Positions 1 through 8,071 of a stretch of 36,573 bases of DNA are shown one piece after another. Source of the DNA: Alphaproteobacteria bacterium (GTDB lineage Bacteria; Pseudomonadota; Alphaproteobacteria; Reyranellales; Reyranellaceae); the NCBI GenBank assembly GCA_947474005.1, contig CANJHI010000037.1:1-36573 (forward strand), in the 5' to 3' direction. Numbering within the stretch: the stretch's first letter is position 1; each line of letters begins with the position of its first letter. A model generated the notes under the pieces. That model saw only the letters and a program-made list of their open reading frames with translations, did no database searches and was not told the DNA's origin. The translations under genes were made by a program, and so were the position numbers.

Positions 1-863
1 GTGCGTTCGCCGCCGGCGCGCTGGCCGCTGTGCTGCCGGTCGCCCGGCCTGCTCCGGCGGCCGAGCCGGCCTCGATCGATGCGCACGCCCACGTCTTCGT
101 GCGCGGGCTGAAGCTTGCCACCGACGCCCGCTATGCACCCGACTACGACGCCTCGTGGCAGACGCTGCTGGCGCTGGCCGAAAAGAACGGCGTCGGCCGC
201 GCCGTGCTGCTGCAGCCCTCGTTCCTCGGCTTCGACAATGCCTATCTATTCGAAGCACTGCGCGCCGAGCCCGGCCGTTTCCGCGGCGTGCCCTGGATAT
301 CGCCCTCGATCGAGATCAGCCCGGAAGATTGGGAAGGGCTGGCGCAGATCGGCGTAAAAGGTCTCCGCTTCCCGATCCTGGGCCTGCCGACGCCGCAATG
401 GTCGGCCTATCGCGACATGCTGGACGAGGCGCTGAAGCGCGACTGGCCGATCCATCTCTATGTCGAGAGCAAGCGCCTGCCCGAGATCCTGCCGCTGCTG
501 CTCGACGGCGGGCACCAGGTCGTGATCCCGCACTACGGCATGTTCGACCGCACGCTGGGACCGGCGCGCGATCCGGGCTTCAAGTTCCTGCTGGAAAGTG
601 CTGCGAGTGAACGCGTCTGGGTGGTGATGTGCGGCGCCTATCGCGTCGGGCCGGAACGTGCCCGTGCAGCGACGCCGATGCTGCTCGACGCCTTCGGCCC
701 GGCGCGGCTGATGTGGGCCAGCGACTGGCCGCACACCGACACCGGCCTCGATCGCGTCACGACCTATCCCAAGATGCTCAAATGGTTCGAGGAGTGGGTG
801 CCCGACGAGGCGATGCGGCGCACCATCCTGGTCGACACGCCCTCGAAGCTCTACGGCTTCTGA
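1..863 (+). CDS. amidohydrolase (Amidohydro_2 family), 5'-truncated by window edge
   Basis: The frame is open from base 1, so the true start lies upstream; the GTG at 30 is not needed. The first visible residues (AFAAGALAAVLPVARP...) look like the hydrophobic core and Ala-rich cleavage region of an export signal, perhaps Tat, since bases 1-2 could finish an Arg codon. After it comes the metal-binding HxH of the TIM-barrel hydrolases (IDAHAHVF). A later barrel His (IPHYG) and the terminal Asp in ASDWPHTD follow, as in the PF04909 group (2-pyrone-4,6-dicarboxylate lactonase, sulfomuconolactonase and similar). The family hydrolyses lactones or C-N bonds, or decarboxylates; the substrate here is unknown. 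It ends one base before the convergent stop of the next gene, with no terminator between them. Confidence 0.88.
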   Translation, partial: AFAAGALAAVLPVARPAPAAEPASIDAHAHVFVRGLKLATDARYAPDYDASWQTLLALAEKNGVGRAVLLQPSFLGFDNAYLFEALRAEPGRFRGVPWISPSIEISPEDWEGLAQIGVKGLRFPILGLPTPQWSAYRDMLDEALKRDWPIHLYVESKRLPEILPLLLDGGHQVVIPHYGMFDRTLGPARDPGFKFLLESAASERVWVVMCGAYRVGPERARAATPMLLDAFGPARLMWASDWPHTDTGLDRVTTYPKMLKWFEEWVPDEAMRRTILVDTPSKLYGF

Positions 864-864
864 C

Positions 865-1956
865 CTAGGCTGCGCCGCCCTCGACGCCGCGGCCCTCGGC
901 GCGCCAGCGCAGCATGCCGCCCGGGAGATTGGCGAAGTCGGCGACGCCCGCCTTCTGCAGGATTGCGGTGGCGTGGGCCGAGCGGCTGCCGGCGCGGCAG
1001 ACGGCGACGATCGGCTTGTCGCGCGGCAGTTCCCTGGCCCGCACCGCAAGCTCGCCGAGCGGGATCAGGGTGGCGCCGCGAATGTGGCCGAGCGGGCCGG
1101 TGAATTCCGCCGGCTCGCGCACGTCGAGCACCTGGACCTTGGCGAGGTTCTCCTCCAGCCAGTTGGGCTCGACTTCCCATACGCCCGAGAAGGTGAAACG
1201 CAGCGGCGCCCATGCCGGATCGGCAGGCAGCGCGCCCGCCTCGTTGCCCGGGCCCCCTTCACCAGGCCGACCACAGCGCAAATTCGCCGGCACCGCCTCG
1301 TCGATCTTCTTCGGGTGAGGCAGGTCGAGGTTCTTCATGTAGCCGGCATAGTCGGCCTCGGCGATCTCGCCGCCGAGGCGCGGATTGAACTTCTTCTCTT
1401 CGGCCACGCTGGTGACGGTGAGGCCGCGATAGTCGTGCGCTGGATAGAGCAGGCACGAATCGGGCAGCGAGAAGATGCGCGCCCGCACCGAGCGATAGAG
1501 CGCCCGGGCGTCGCCCTGCTGGAAATCGGTACGGCCGGAGCCGCGGATCAGCACGCAGTCGCCGGTAAAGGCCATCGATTCGTCATCGAGCACGTAGGTG
1601 ACGCAGCCGCTGGTGTGGCCGGGCGTGGCGCGCACTTCGAGGCTCCGCTTGCCGAAGGCGACGCGGTCGCCGTCGGCCAGCAGGCGATCGGCGCCCTCGG
1701 CGCCGCTCTGGGCGGACAATGCAATGCCCGCCCCGAGCTTCGCCTTCAGCAGCCAGGCGCCGGTCACATGGTCGGCGTGGACGTGAGTGTCCAGCGTCCA
1801 CAGGAGTTTCAGCCCGAGTTCGGCAATCAGGGCGGCGTCCCGGCGGACCTGCTCGAACACCGGATCGATCAGCACCGCCTCGCCCGAGACGCTACACCCC
1901 AGCAGATAGGTGTAGGTCGACGACGTCGGATCGAAGAGCTGGCGAAAGACGAGCAT
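865..1956 (-). CDS. persulfide dioxygenase-rhodanese fusion (MBL fold + rhodanese)
   Basis: The 363-residue protein has two domains. Residues 1 to about 240 form a metallo-beta-lactamase fold with H58xH60xD62H63 in the ETHE1-like context LDTHVHADH. The later TPGHTSG, FTGD and YPAHDY motifs supply the other iron ligands. Residues from about 255 to the end form a rhodanese domain with active-site Cys320 in the loop CRAGSRS. Known relatives oxidise glutathione persulfide to sulfite, and the rhodanese moves sulfane sulfur to or from thiosulfate, so a cytoplasmic sulfide-detoxification role is likely. The start at 1956 is preceded by GGGAGA; an upstream in-frame ATG would overlap the aldo/keto reductase. 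It lies 16 bases behind that gene, probably cotranscribed. Confidence 0.9.
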   Translation of the reverse strand: MLVFRQLFDPTSSTYTYLLGCSVSGEAVLIDPVFEQVRRDAALIAELGLKLLWTLDTHVHADHVTGAWLLKAKLGAGIALSAQSGAEGADRLLADGDRVAFGKRSLEVRATPGHTSGCVTYVLDDESMAFTGDCVLIRGSGRTDFQQGDARALYRSVRARIFSLPDSCLLYPAHDYRGLTVTSVAEEKKFNPRLGGEIAEADYAGYMKNLDLPHPKKIDEAVPANLRCGRPGEGGPGNEAGALPADPAWAPLRFTFSGVWEVEPNWLEENLAKVQVLDVREPAEFTGPLGHIRGATLIPLGELAVRARELPRDKPIVAVCRAGSRSAHATAILQKAGVADFANLPGGMLRWRAEGRGVEGGAA

Positions 1957-1972
1957 GCGCCGCTCTCCCGCG

Positions 1973-2923
1973 TCAGGCCGGCGCGCTCGCCTTGTCGAGG
2001 GCGGCGACCGACTCTGCATCGAGCTTGATGCCGGGCGAGGCGATCAGGTCCTTGAGCTGGGCGAGGCTGGTGGCGCTCACGATCGGCGCGGTGATCGACT
2101 TCCGCTGCATCAGCCAGGCCAGCGCCACCTGTGTCGGGTTGGAATTGTGCTTCTTCGCTGCCTCGTCGAGCGCCTTCAGCACCGCCATGCCCTTGGGGTT
2201 GATGTATTTCTTGACGCCGGCGCCGCGCTGGGCGTTTCCGACATCGGACTCGGCGCGGTACTTGCCGGTCAGGAACCCACTCGCGAGCGAATAGTACGGG
2301 ATCACGCCGATCCCCTCCTTCAGGCACTCGTTCTCGAGCTCGCCCTCGAACAGGCCGCGCTCCATCAGATTATAGTGCGGCTGCAGGCTCTCATAGCGCG
2401 GCAGGCCCTTGGCCTTGGAGATGGCGGCGGCCTCGGCCAGCCGCTTGGCGTCGAAGTTGGAGGCGCCTATCGCGCCGATCTTGCCCGCCTTTACCAGCTC
2501 GCCATAGGTCGAGAGCGTCTCCTCCTGCGGTGTCGCCGCATCGTCCTTGTGCGACTGGAAGAGATCGATGCGGTCGGTGTTGAGCCGTTGCAGCGATTCA
2601 TCGACCGACTTCACGATGTGGGCGCGCGTGAGCGCCCCGGAGGCCGGAACCATGCCGCACTTGGTGGCGATCTGGACCTTCGCGCGCTTGGCCGGGTCCT
2701 TCTTCAGCCAGCTGCCGATGATCTTCTCCGACTCGCCACCCGTATGGCCCGGCACCCAGCGCGAATAGACGTCGGCAGTATCGACGAAGGTGAAGCCGGC
2801 ATCGACGAAAGCGTCGAGCAGCTTGTGCGACGTGGCCTCGTCAGCCGTCCAGCCGAAGACGTTGCCGCCGAAGGCGATGGGGGCGAACTCGATGCCCGAA
2901 TTGCCGAGCTTGCGCTTTTCCAT
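1973..2923 (-). CDS. aldo/keto reductase
   Basis: A 316-residue (alpha/beta)8 barrel oxidoreductase using NADPH to reduce carbonyl compounds. The catalytic tetrad is complete: Asp48 and Tyr53 in VDTADVYSRW, Lys88 in IATKCG, and His125 in LFQSHKDD. The C-terminal part carries the usual cofactor segment around APIVSATS. The length is normal for the YajO/Tas-like group. A GGAGAGA ribosome site stands 7 bases ahead of the ATG. It is the first gene of a pair with the persulfide dioxygenase (16-base gap). The natural substrate cannot be read from sequence. Confidence 0.92.
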   Translation of the reverse strand: MEKRKLGNSGIEFAPIAFGGNVFGWTADEATSHKLLDAFVDAGFTFVDTADVYSRWVPGHTGGESEKIIGSWLKKDPAKRAKVQIATKCGMVPASGALTRAHIVKSVDESLQRLNTDRIDLFQSHKDDAATPQEETLSTYGELVKAGKIGAIGASNFDAKRLAEAAAISKAKGLPRYESLQPHYNLMERGLFEGELENECLKEGIGVIPYYSLASGFLTGKYRAESDVGNAQRGAGVKKYINPKGMAVLKALDEAAKKHNSNPTQVALAWLMQRKSITAPIVSATSLAQLKDLIASPGIKLDAESVAALDKASAPA

Positions 2924-2937
2924 GTCATCTCTCTCCG

Positions 2938-2952
2938 TTACGTGTACGTGAT
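2938..2952. promoter_or_regulatory. possible operator-like site upstream of aldo/keto reductase
   Basis: The 32-base gap between the MscS gene and the aldo/keto reductase start holds TTACGTGTACGTGAT. Its last 11 bases (2942-2952) are identical to 20209-20219 inside the palindrome upstream of the TetR gene, and TTACGT also recurs in the other arm of that palindrome. This may be a second site for the same repressor. A chance 11-base match in a window this size is not rare, so this is a weak call. Confidence 0.25.
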
Positions 2953-2955
2953 CGG

Positions 2956-4953
2956 TTACTCGGCCGCCTTGGCGGCCGGCGCGGGCGTTGGTGCGGATGC
3001 GGCGGCCGGCGCGAAGCCGCCCGCCGGCATCTGGAACGTGGTGGTGCCTTGGGCGAACTGGATGCCTAGTGCGGGGAACTTGTCGTACATGCGGCGGACG
3101 GCGACGCGCTGAACGATACCGGGGTTGTTCGGCCGCGCCATGTACTTGAAGCGCAGGATGACGGTGCTGTCCTTGATGTCGACGACGCCCTGCATCTTGA
3201 GCGGCTGCAGCAGGACGGACTTGAACTGAGGCTCCTCCATCATGTCGAGGCCCATCTTCTTCACCGTCTTGCGCACGAGCTCGATGTCCGTCCCGTGGGT
3301 GAAGGCCAGGCTGAATTTCACCGCGGTCCAGTCGCGGCTGAAGTTGGTGATGTGGGCGACCTGGCCGAACGGCACGATATGAAGCTGGCCGTTCTGGTGG
3401 CGCAGCCTGAGGGAACGGACGCTGAAACCCTCGACCGTGCCCTTGACCCTGCCGCAGTCGAGGTACTCACCGATGCGGAACGAATCCTCGGCCAGGAAGA
3501 ATACGCCCGACACGACGTCGCGCACCAGCGACTGGCTGCCGAACGACACCGCCAGGCCCAGCACCGAGGCGCCGGCGATCAGCGGCGTGATGTTGATACC
3601 CAGCTCCGAGAGCACCAGCAGCGTGCCGACCACGGCGATGGTCACCCCCGCCACGACGCGCAGCAGCGGCATCAGGGTGCGGAGGCGCGAGGCTGAGACC
3701 TGGACGTCTTCCTCCGCGTCGCCACCGGCATCGGCCGACGGCAGCGGATTGGAGGCGACGTAGGAGTCCATGCGGTAGCGGATGAAGCGCCACAGCGCAT
3801 AGATCGCCACGGCAGTAATGGCGGCAATCTTGGCGCCGCGGTCGTGCGGCGCCCATTCGGCCGGCGTCGCTGCCGCCACCACCTGCACCATGAAGGCATT
3901 GACGATCAGGATCGCGACATAGAGGCGGACAGCCAGGCTGAGGCAGTCAGCCGCGACATCGCCCGCCATCGGCAACTCCGACACGACATGCCGGGTGACC
4001 CGGAACATCAGCGTCTCGAACAGCAGGAGCCCGATCAGCAACGATTCGATCACGTCCATCCCGGTGGGACCGGCCTCGTTGCCCATCAGCTCACCGTAGA
4101 GCTCGGCCACGCCGGTCAGGCCATAGAAGGCAAGGCCGACCATCCACCAGTTGCGTGCCATATCGAGCTTCAGCTGCCGGCCAACTCCGGCTTCGGAGAC
4201 CAACGCCGACAGCCAGGCCGCCATGTCGCGCCGCCAATGCCAGACGACGGCGAGCAGGCTCAAGGAGACTGCCACGGTAAAGAACAGATTCGAGACCTCG
4301 ATGGCATGAGGGCCGGCGCCGGTCACCTTGAGGGCACGCTCCTGGTAATCGTCGGCGAGCGGGAGGACGATCAGGAGGTTGAGGGCGATCATCAGACGGT
4401 GCGCCGTCGCATCGTCGACTGGCGCAATACGCCCGGCCGGCGATTCGGGACGCAACCAGGCACGAAACACGAGGTTGAAGGCCCGCCAGTAGACCAACAC
4501 CATCAGAAGCTGCTGGCCGAGCCGGCCACCGATGCTCTGGCTGTCTCCCATCTGACCGACGACCAGCCGGCCCGCGACCCAGAGCGCGGCCAGGGCCGCG
4601 GCATCGAGCAAGAAAGCCCGGACAAAACCGTGCACCGCGGAGGCACCACCGAAGCTGCCGTTCCGCACACTGCGGAGCAGCAACCGCGCGACGTATTCCA
4701 CCACGAGCCCGGCGATGACGATGGCGGCCAGCAGCAGCGCCGTCCGGGCGCCCGAAATGATCTCGGGCAGGCGCAGCAAATGGGCGATCAGAGAGGGAAA
4801 ATGGGAGATCGCCAATTCCAGTTTCGCCGTAATGATATCGAGGAACGACGGGCCGCCATTGGCCTTGGCCTCGGCCACCTGAGCGGCGACCGGGAGTACC
4901 CAAACGGAAATCAGGCCGCCTGCGACCGCCGCGAGCCCTCTTGCTGACCTCAT
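2956..4953 (-). CDS. mechanosensitive ion channel protein, MscS family
   Basis: A 665-residue inner-membrane protein. Residues 1-25 form a signal peptide (AAVAGGLISVWVLPVAAQ). About ten hydrophobic segments follow. The last one is the pore-lining TM3 type (ITPLIAGASVLGLAVSFGSQ), leading into the conserved LVRDVVSGVFFLAED stretch and the cytoplasmic beta/alpha-beta domain (about 460-620). Relatives open under membrane tension and release solutes during hypo-osmotic shock. It is much longer than MscS (about 286 residues), placing it with the multi-TM YnaI/YbdG-like group. The tail is Ala/Pro-rich and low complexity. Translation starts at 4953. It is probably transcribed alone. Confidence 0.9.
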   Translation of the reverse strand: MRSARGLAAVAGGLISVWVLPVAAQVAEAKANGGPSFLDIITAKLELAISHFPSLIAHLLRLPEIISGARTALLLAAIVIAGLVVEYVARLLLRSVRNGSFGGASAVHGFVRAFLLDAAALAALWVAGRLVVGQMGDSQSIGGRLGQQLLMVLVYWRAFNLVFRAWLRPESPAGRIAPVDDATAHRLMIALNLLIVLPLADDYQERALKVTGAGPHAIEVSNLFFTVAVSLSLLAVVWHWRRDMAAWLSALVSEAGVGRQLKLDMARNWWMVGLAFYGLTGVAELYGELMGNEAGPTGMDVIESLLIGLLLFETLMFRVTRHVVSELPMAGDVAADCLSLAVRLYVAILIVNAFMVQVVAAATPAEWAPHDRGAKIAAITAVAIYALWRFIRYRMDSYVASNPLPSADAGGDAEEDVQVSASRLRTLMPLLRVVAGVTIAVVGTLLVLSELGINITPLIAGASVLGLAVSFGSQSLVRDVVSGVFFLAEDSFRIGEYLDCGRVKGTVEGFSVRSLRLRHQNGQLHIVPFGQVAHITNFSRDWTAVKFSLAFTHGTDIELVRKTVKKMGLDMMEEPQFKSVLLQPLKMQGVVDIKDSTVILRFKYMARPNNPGIVQRVAVRRMYDKFPALGIQFAQGTTTFQMPAGGFAPAAASAPTPAPAAKAAE

Positions 4954-5035
4954 AATCCGTTTTCCCCCAAGGATCGTTGTCCGAGCCTAGGACAAATCGG
5001 CAATCCAGACCAGACGACCCGGGGTGATCGACGAT

Positions 5036-5485
5036 CTATCGTATCGCCAGCGCGGCCCAGAGAAAGAGCGCGGTGGCGACGACGCCCAGCATCGTTCGTC
5101 GCGCATGCAGGCCGCCCCAGCGCACGATCAGCGCCCGGCTTTCGGGGCCGGCCTGTTCCGACCCGATCGCGTTCAACTGCTTGTTGACCGGCATGATGAA
5201 GATCAGCGTGTAGGGCCAGTTGGCAACCAGCACGACGGCGCCGGCGAGCCACAGCACCTCGCCGGTCGTCCACCAGGCGGCGGCGCCGAGCAGGAAACCG
5301 ACGACGGCCAGGGTGGCCTGCATGGCATAGCCGCGCGCGTAGGCCGGTTTCCATTGGGCGAGTAACCCGCGGTCATCGAGCCCGAGCCGCGCCGGTTGCT
5401 CGGCGACATTGATATAAAGCGCGGCGCCCGCGAACAGCGCCGCCACGATCAGTGCCAGAAGACCGAACACCATGTCTCGTGTCAC
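5036..5485 (-). CDS. DUF1772 domain membrane protein
   Basis: A 149-residue protein with four hydrophobic helices (about residues 5-27, 53-75, 78-100 and 127-147) and the DUF1772 features NVAEQPAR after helix 1 and WPYTLIFIMPVNKQLN after helix 3. DUF1772 includes fungal anthrone-oxygenase homologues, but bacterial members are uncharacterised. The GTG start at 5485 overlaps the TGA of the upstream TctC gene as GTGA, with AGGA a few bases before it, implying translational coupling. An ATG four codons later is the alternative start. It is the last gene of the HbpS-TctC-DUF1772 run. Confidence 0.82.
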   Translation of the reverse strand: MTRDMVFGLLALIVAALFAGAALYINVAEQPARLGLDDRGLLAQWKPAYARGYAMQATLAVVGFLLGAAAWWTTGEVLWLAGAVVLVANWPYTLIFIMPVNKQLNAIGSEQAGPESRALIVRWGGLHARRTMLGVVATALFLWAALAIR

Positions 5486-6471
5486 TCCATCCTGACGCCG
5501 GCAGCCTTCACGATCGGCGCCCAGCGCTCGATTTCACCCCGCACAAAGACCACCGTCGACTCGGGCGTCGAGTCCGTGACCGGCACGATGCCCTGCTCGG
5601 CCAGCGCCTTGAGCAGCGCCGGATCGTTCATCGTCTCGCGCGTCGCCGCGGCCAGCCGTGCCACGACCTCAGGCGGCAGGCCCGCCGGTCCGGCCAGGCA
5701 ATGCCACAGCACGGCTTCGAACGGCACGCCGCCCAGCGTCTCCGACACCGTCGGCACCGTGGGCGCCAGCGCCGTGCGCTGGGCCGTGGCGACGGCGAGC
5801 AGCCGCGCCTTGCCCGATGTCTGGAACGGCAACGCGCTGCCCAGCGTCGTCGCCATCATCGCGATCTGCCCGGCCAGCAGGTCGGTCATGGCCGGGCCGC
5901 TGCCGCGATAGGGCACATGCGTGATCTCCACGCCGCCCGCCGCCGCCTTCAGGCGCTCGGTCGTGAGGTGCAGCAGCGTACCTGTGCCGGGCGAGCCGTA
6001 GCTGAGCACGCCGGGCTTGGCGCGTGCGGCATCGAGCAGCCCTTTCAGCGAATCGGGCTGGGCGAGATTGCCGACGAAGGCCGCCGGCCCGCCACCGATG
6101 TGGCCCACGTAGGTGAAGTCCTTCAGGATGTCGTACTCGGGCTTGTCGGTCATCGAGGCATAGAGCGCCTGCGTCGAGCCGGTGCCGAACAGCAGCGTGT
6201 AGCCGTCGGCCTTGGCGCGCGCGACGCCGGCGCTGCCGATGATGCCGGCGGCGCCCGCCTTGTTCTCGATCACCACCGGCTGGCCGAGCGCGCGACCCAG
6301 CCGCTCGCCGAACAGGCGGCCATAGACGTCGGTCGGCCCGCCCGGCGGGAAGGCCACGACCAGGCGCACCGGCTGCGCCGGCCAGGCTTGAGCATGGACA
6401 GCCTGGGCGTGGACGATCGCGGGGCTCGCCAGCGCGACACCGGCGGCAGCAAGGACTGAGCGACGGCGCAT
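5482..6471 (-). CDS. TctC/Bug-family tripartite tricarboxylate transporter receptor
   Basis: A 329-residue periplasmic solute-binding protein. The N-terminus MRRRSVLAAAGVALASPAIV is a signal peptide with a Tat-like Arg run. The mature part opens with WPAQPVRLVVAFPPGGPTD, the strand-loop that grips carboxylate ligands in Bug proteins, and later has VIENKAGAAG and DGYTLLFG. No TctA or TctB membrane gene is in the window, so this is an orphan receptor. The start at 6471 is chosen because GAGGAG precedes it; an in-frame ATG 7 codons upstream lacks this. It lies 17 bases behind the HbpS-like gene and is coupled to DUF1772 by a 4-base overlap. The ligand is unknown, probably a carboxylate. Confidence 0.93.
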   Translation of the reverse strand: MRRRSVLAAAGVALASPAIVHAQAVHAQAWPAQPVRLVVAFPPGGPTDVYGRLFGERLGRALGQPVVIENKAGAAGIIGSAGVARAKADGYTLLFGTGSTQALYASMTDKPEYDILKDFTYVGHIGGGPAAFVGNLAQPDSLKGLLDAARAKPGVLSYGSPGTGTLLHLTTERLKAAAGGVEITHVPYRGSGPAMTDLLAGQIAMMATTLGSALPFQTSGKARLLAVATAQRTALAPTVPTVSETLGGVPFEAVLWHCLAGPAGLPPEVVARLAAATRETMNDPALLKALAEQGIVPVTDSTPESTVVFVRGEIERWAPIVKAAGVRME

Positions 6472-6488
6472 GACGACTCCTCTGTGAT

Positions 6489-6980
6489 TCAAAGTCCGGC
6501 CGCCTGCCAGTTCTCGGCGGGTTCATCGGGGTGGGAGGCGAGCCCGGCGGCGCGCACGCCCATGATGGCGGCATATTCGTCGCGGTCCGAGGCGTCGCCG
6601 CTGATGCCGATCGCGCCGACCACGGTGCGCGCACCCTCGAGGGCCAACACGCCACCCGGCACCGGCACGAACCGGCCGCCCGACGCCGCCGCAAGCGCAC
6701 CCTGGAAGGCCGGACGGTTGCCGAGGCGGTCGCGGATGGTGCGGCTGGAAATGCCCATGCCCAGGGCGCCCCAGGCCTTGCCGAAGGCGATGTCGAAGCG
6801 CAGCACGCCGCAGCCGTCCTCGCGCTTGAAGGCGACGAGCTGTCCGCCGGAATCGAGCACCGCCACGGTGAGCGGCAGCAGGTCGGCGGCGCGCGCCGCG
6901 GCCAGGGCGCCGTCGATCATGCGCTCGGCCTGGGCCAGCGTCAGACTCGACTGGATATGCATGACGTAGTGATCACTCAT
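6489..6980 (-). CDS. HbpS/GlcG-type heme-binding family protein
   Basis: A 163-residue single-domain protein of the GlcG/HbpS/PduO-C family. Typical marks are LTLAQAERMIDGALAAA at the N-terminus, VAVLDSGGQLVAFKR, and near the end GAIGISGDASDRDEYAA. Members bind heme or cobalamin or serve as accessory proteins in catabolic operons (for example beside glycolate oxidase); a reaction cannot be assigned. The start at 6980 has GAGGG a little far upstream; in-frame ATGs at 7007 and 7022 are possible but have poorer sites and a non-homologous leader. It is first in the run with TctC and DUF1772, and divergent from the oxygenase operon at 7085. Confidence 0.87.
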   Translation of the reverse strand: MSDHYVMHIQSSLTLAQAERMIDGALAAARAADLLPLTVAVLDSGGQLVAFKREDGCGVLRFDIAFGKAWGALGMGISSRTIRDRLGNRPAFQGALAAASGGRFVPVPGGVLALEGARTVVGAIGISGDASDRDEYAAIMGVRAAGLASHPDEPAENWQAAGL

Positions 6981-7084
6981 GTCGTGAAGGGCCCCCTCGT
7001 CGTGCATCGTCTGCTGGACCATGCGCCAATTGCGGCAGTATCGTTCATCCAGACGCCGATTGCGAAGAAAACAGGGAGCGCGCC

Positions 7085-8071
7085 GTGGCGACCGAAACCA
7101 TCCCCGTCATCGATCTCGGCCCCTATCTCGCGGGAGAAAACGGCGCGATGGACCGCACCGCCGGCGAACTGCGCCATGCGCTGACCGAGATCGGCTTCTA
7201 CTTCATCGTCAATCACGGCATCGCACGCGAAAAGATCGCGGCGATGTTCGCCGAGGTGAAACGGTTCCACGCCCAGCCGGTCGAGAAGAAGCTCGAACTC
7301 AAGCTCGACCAGCACAACACCGGCTACCTGCCGATGCGCGGCAACACGCTGCGCACCTCGACGGTGCAGGCCGGCACCAAGGCCAACCTCAACGAGGCAT
7401 TCTTCGTGAAGCGCGAGATGGCGGCCGATCATCCCGACGTGCTCTCGGGCCGCCGCTTCCGCGGGCTGAACCGCTGGCCCGCCCTGCCGGGCTTCCGCGA
7501 CACCGTGGTCGACTATTGCGACGACATGGAACGGCTGGTGCAGAAGATGGTGCGGCTCTACGCCCACGCCCTCGATCTGCCGGCGAACTATTTCGACACG
7601 GCGTTCTCCGAGCCGATGTTCTCGATGCGCATGACGCACTATCCGCCGCAGGACGGACCAGTCGACGACGAGTTTGGCCTCGCCCCGCACACCGACACCA
7701 GCTTCCTCACCCTGCTGGCGCCCAACGAGGTGCAGGGCCTGTCGATCCGCAGCCAGAGCGGCACCTGGATCGACATGCCGGCGATCGACAACGCCTATGT
7801 GGTGAACGGCGGCCAGATGCTGCAGCGCTATACCAACGACCTGTTCCTGGCGACGCCGCACCGCGCCATCAACAAGAGCGGCGGCGAACGCTATGCGCTG
7901 CCCTTCTTCTGCGACAGCGGCATCGACTGGCCGGTCGCTGCCGTGCCGACCACGGTCGGCCCGGACAAGCCGCCGAAGTACCCGACGACCTGGTACAGCG
8001 ACTACATGGTCTGGTACCTCAAGCGGAACTACGACGTGCTGAACACGGAGGCGCAGCAGGCCGCGGAATGA
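7085..8071 (+). CDS. isopenicillin N synthase-like 2OG-Fe(II) oxygenase, copy 1
   Basis: A 328-residue non-heme iron oxygenase. The DIOX_N region opens with IPVIDLGPYL and GFYFIVNHGI. The catalytic jelly roll carries His202 and Asp204 (APHTDTSF) and His259 (ATPHRAIN) as iron ligands, with Arg269 (GGERYALPFF) placed to bind 2-oxoglutarate. In the usual RxS motif the Ser is Ala here (RYA). The family hydroxylates, desaturates or cyclises small molecules; the substrate is unknown. It starts with GTG at 7085 after GGGAGCG. The next gene is a close paralogue and overlaps its stop as ATGA, so both are on one transcript. Confidence 0.93.
   Translation: MATETIPVIDLGPYLAGENGAMDRTAGELRHALTEIGFYFIVNHGIAREKIAAMFAEVKRFHAQPVEKKLELKLDQHNTGYLPMRGNTLRTSTVQAGTKANLNEAFFVKREMAADHPDVLSGRRFRGLNRWPALPGFRDTVVDYCDDMERLVQKMVRLYAHALDLPANYFDTAFSEPMFSMRMTHYPPQDGPVDDEFGLAPHTDTSFLTLLAPNEVQGLSIRSQSGTWIDMPAIDNAYVVNGGQMLQRYTNDLFLATPHRAINKSGGERYALPFFCDSGIDWPVAAVPTTVGPDKPPKYPTTWYSDYMVWYLKRNYDVLNTEAQQAAE

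Noticed and set aside
4977..4995. Small hairpin TTGTCC-N7-GGACAA between the DUF1772 and MscS genes
   Set aside because: A 6-bp stem without a T run; too weak to call a terminator or operator.
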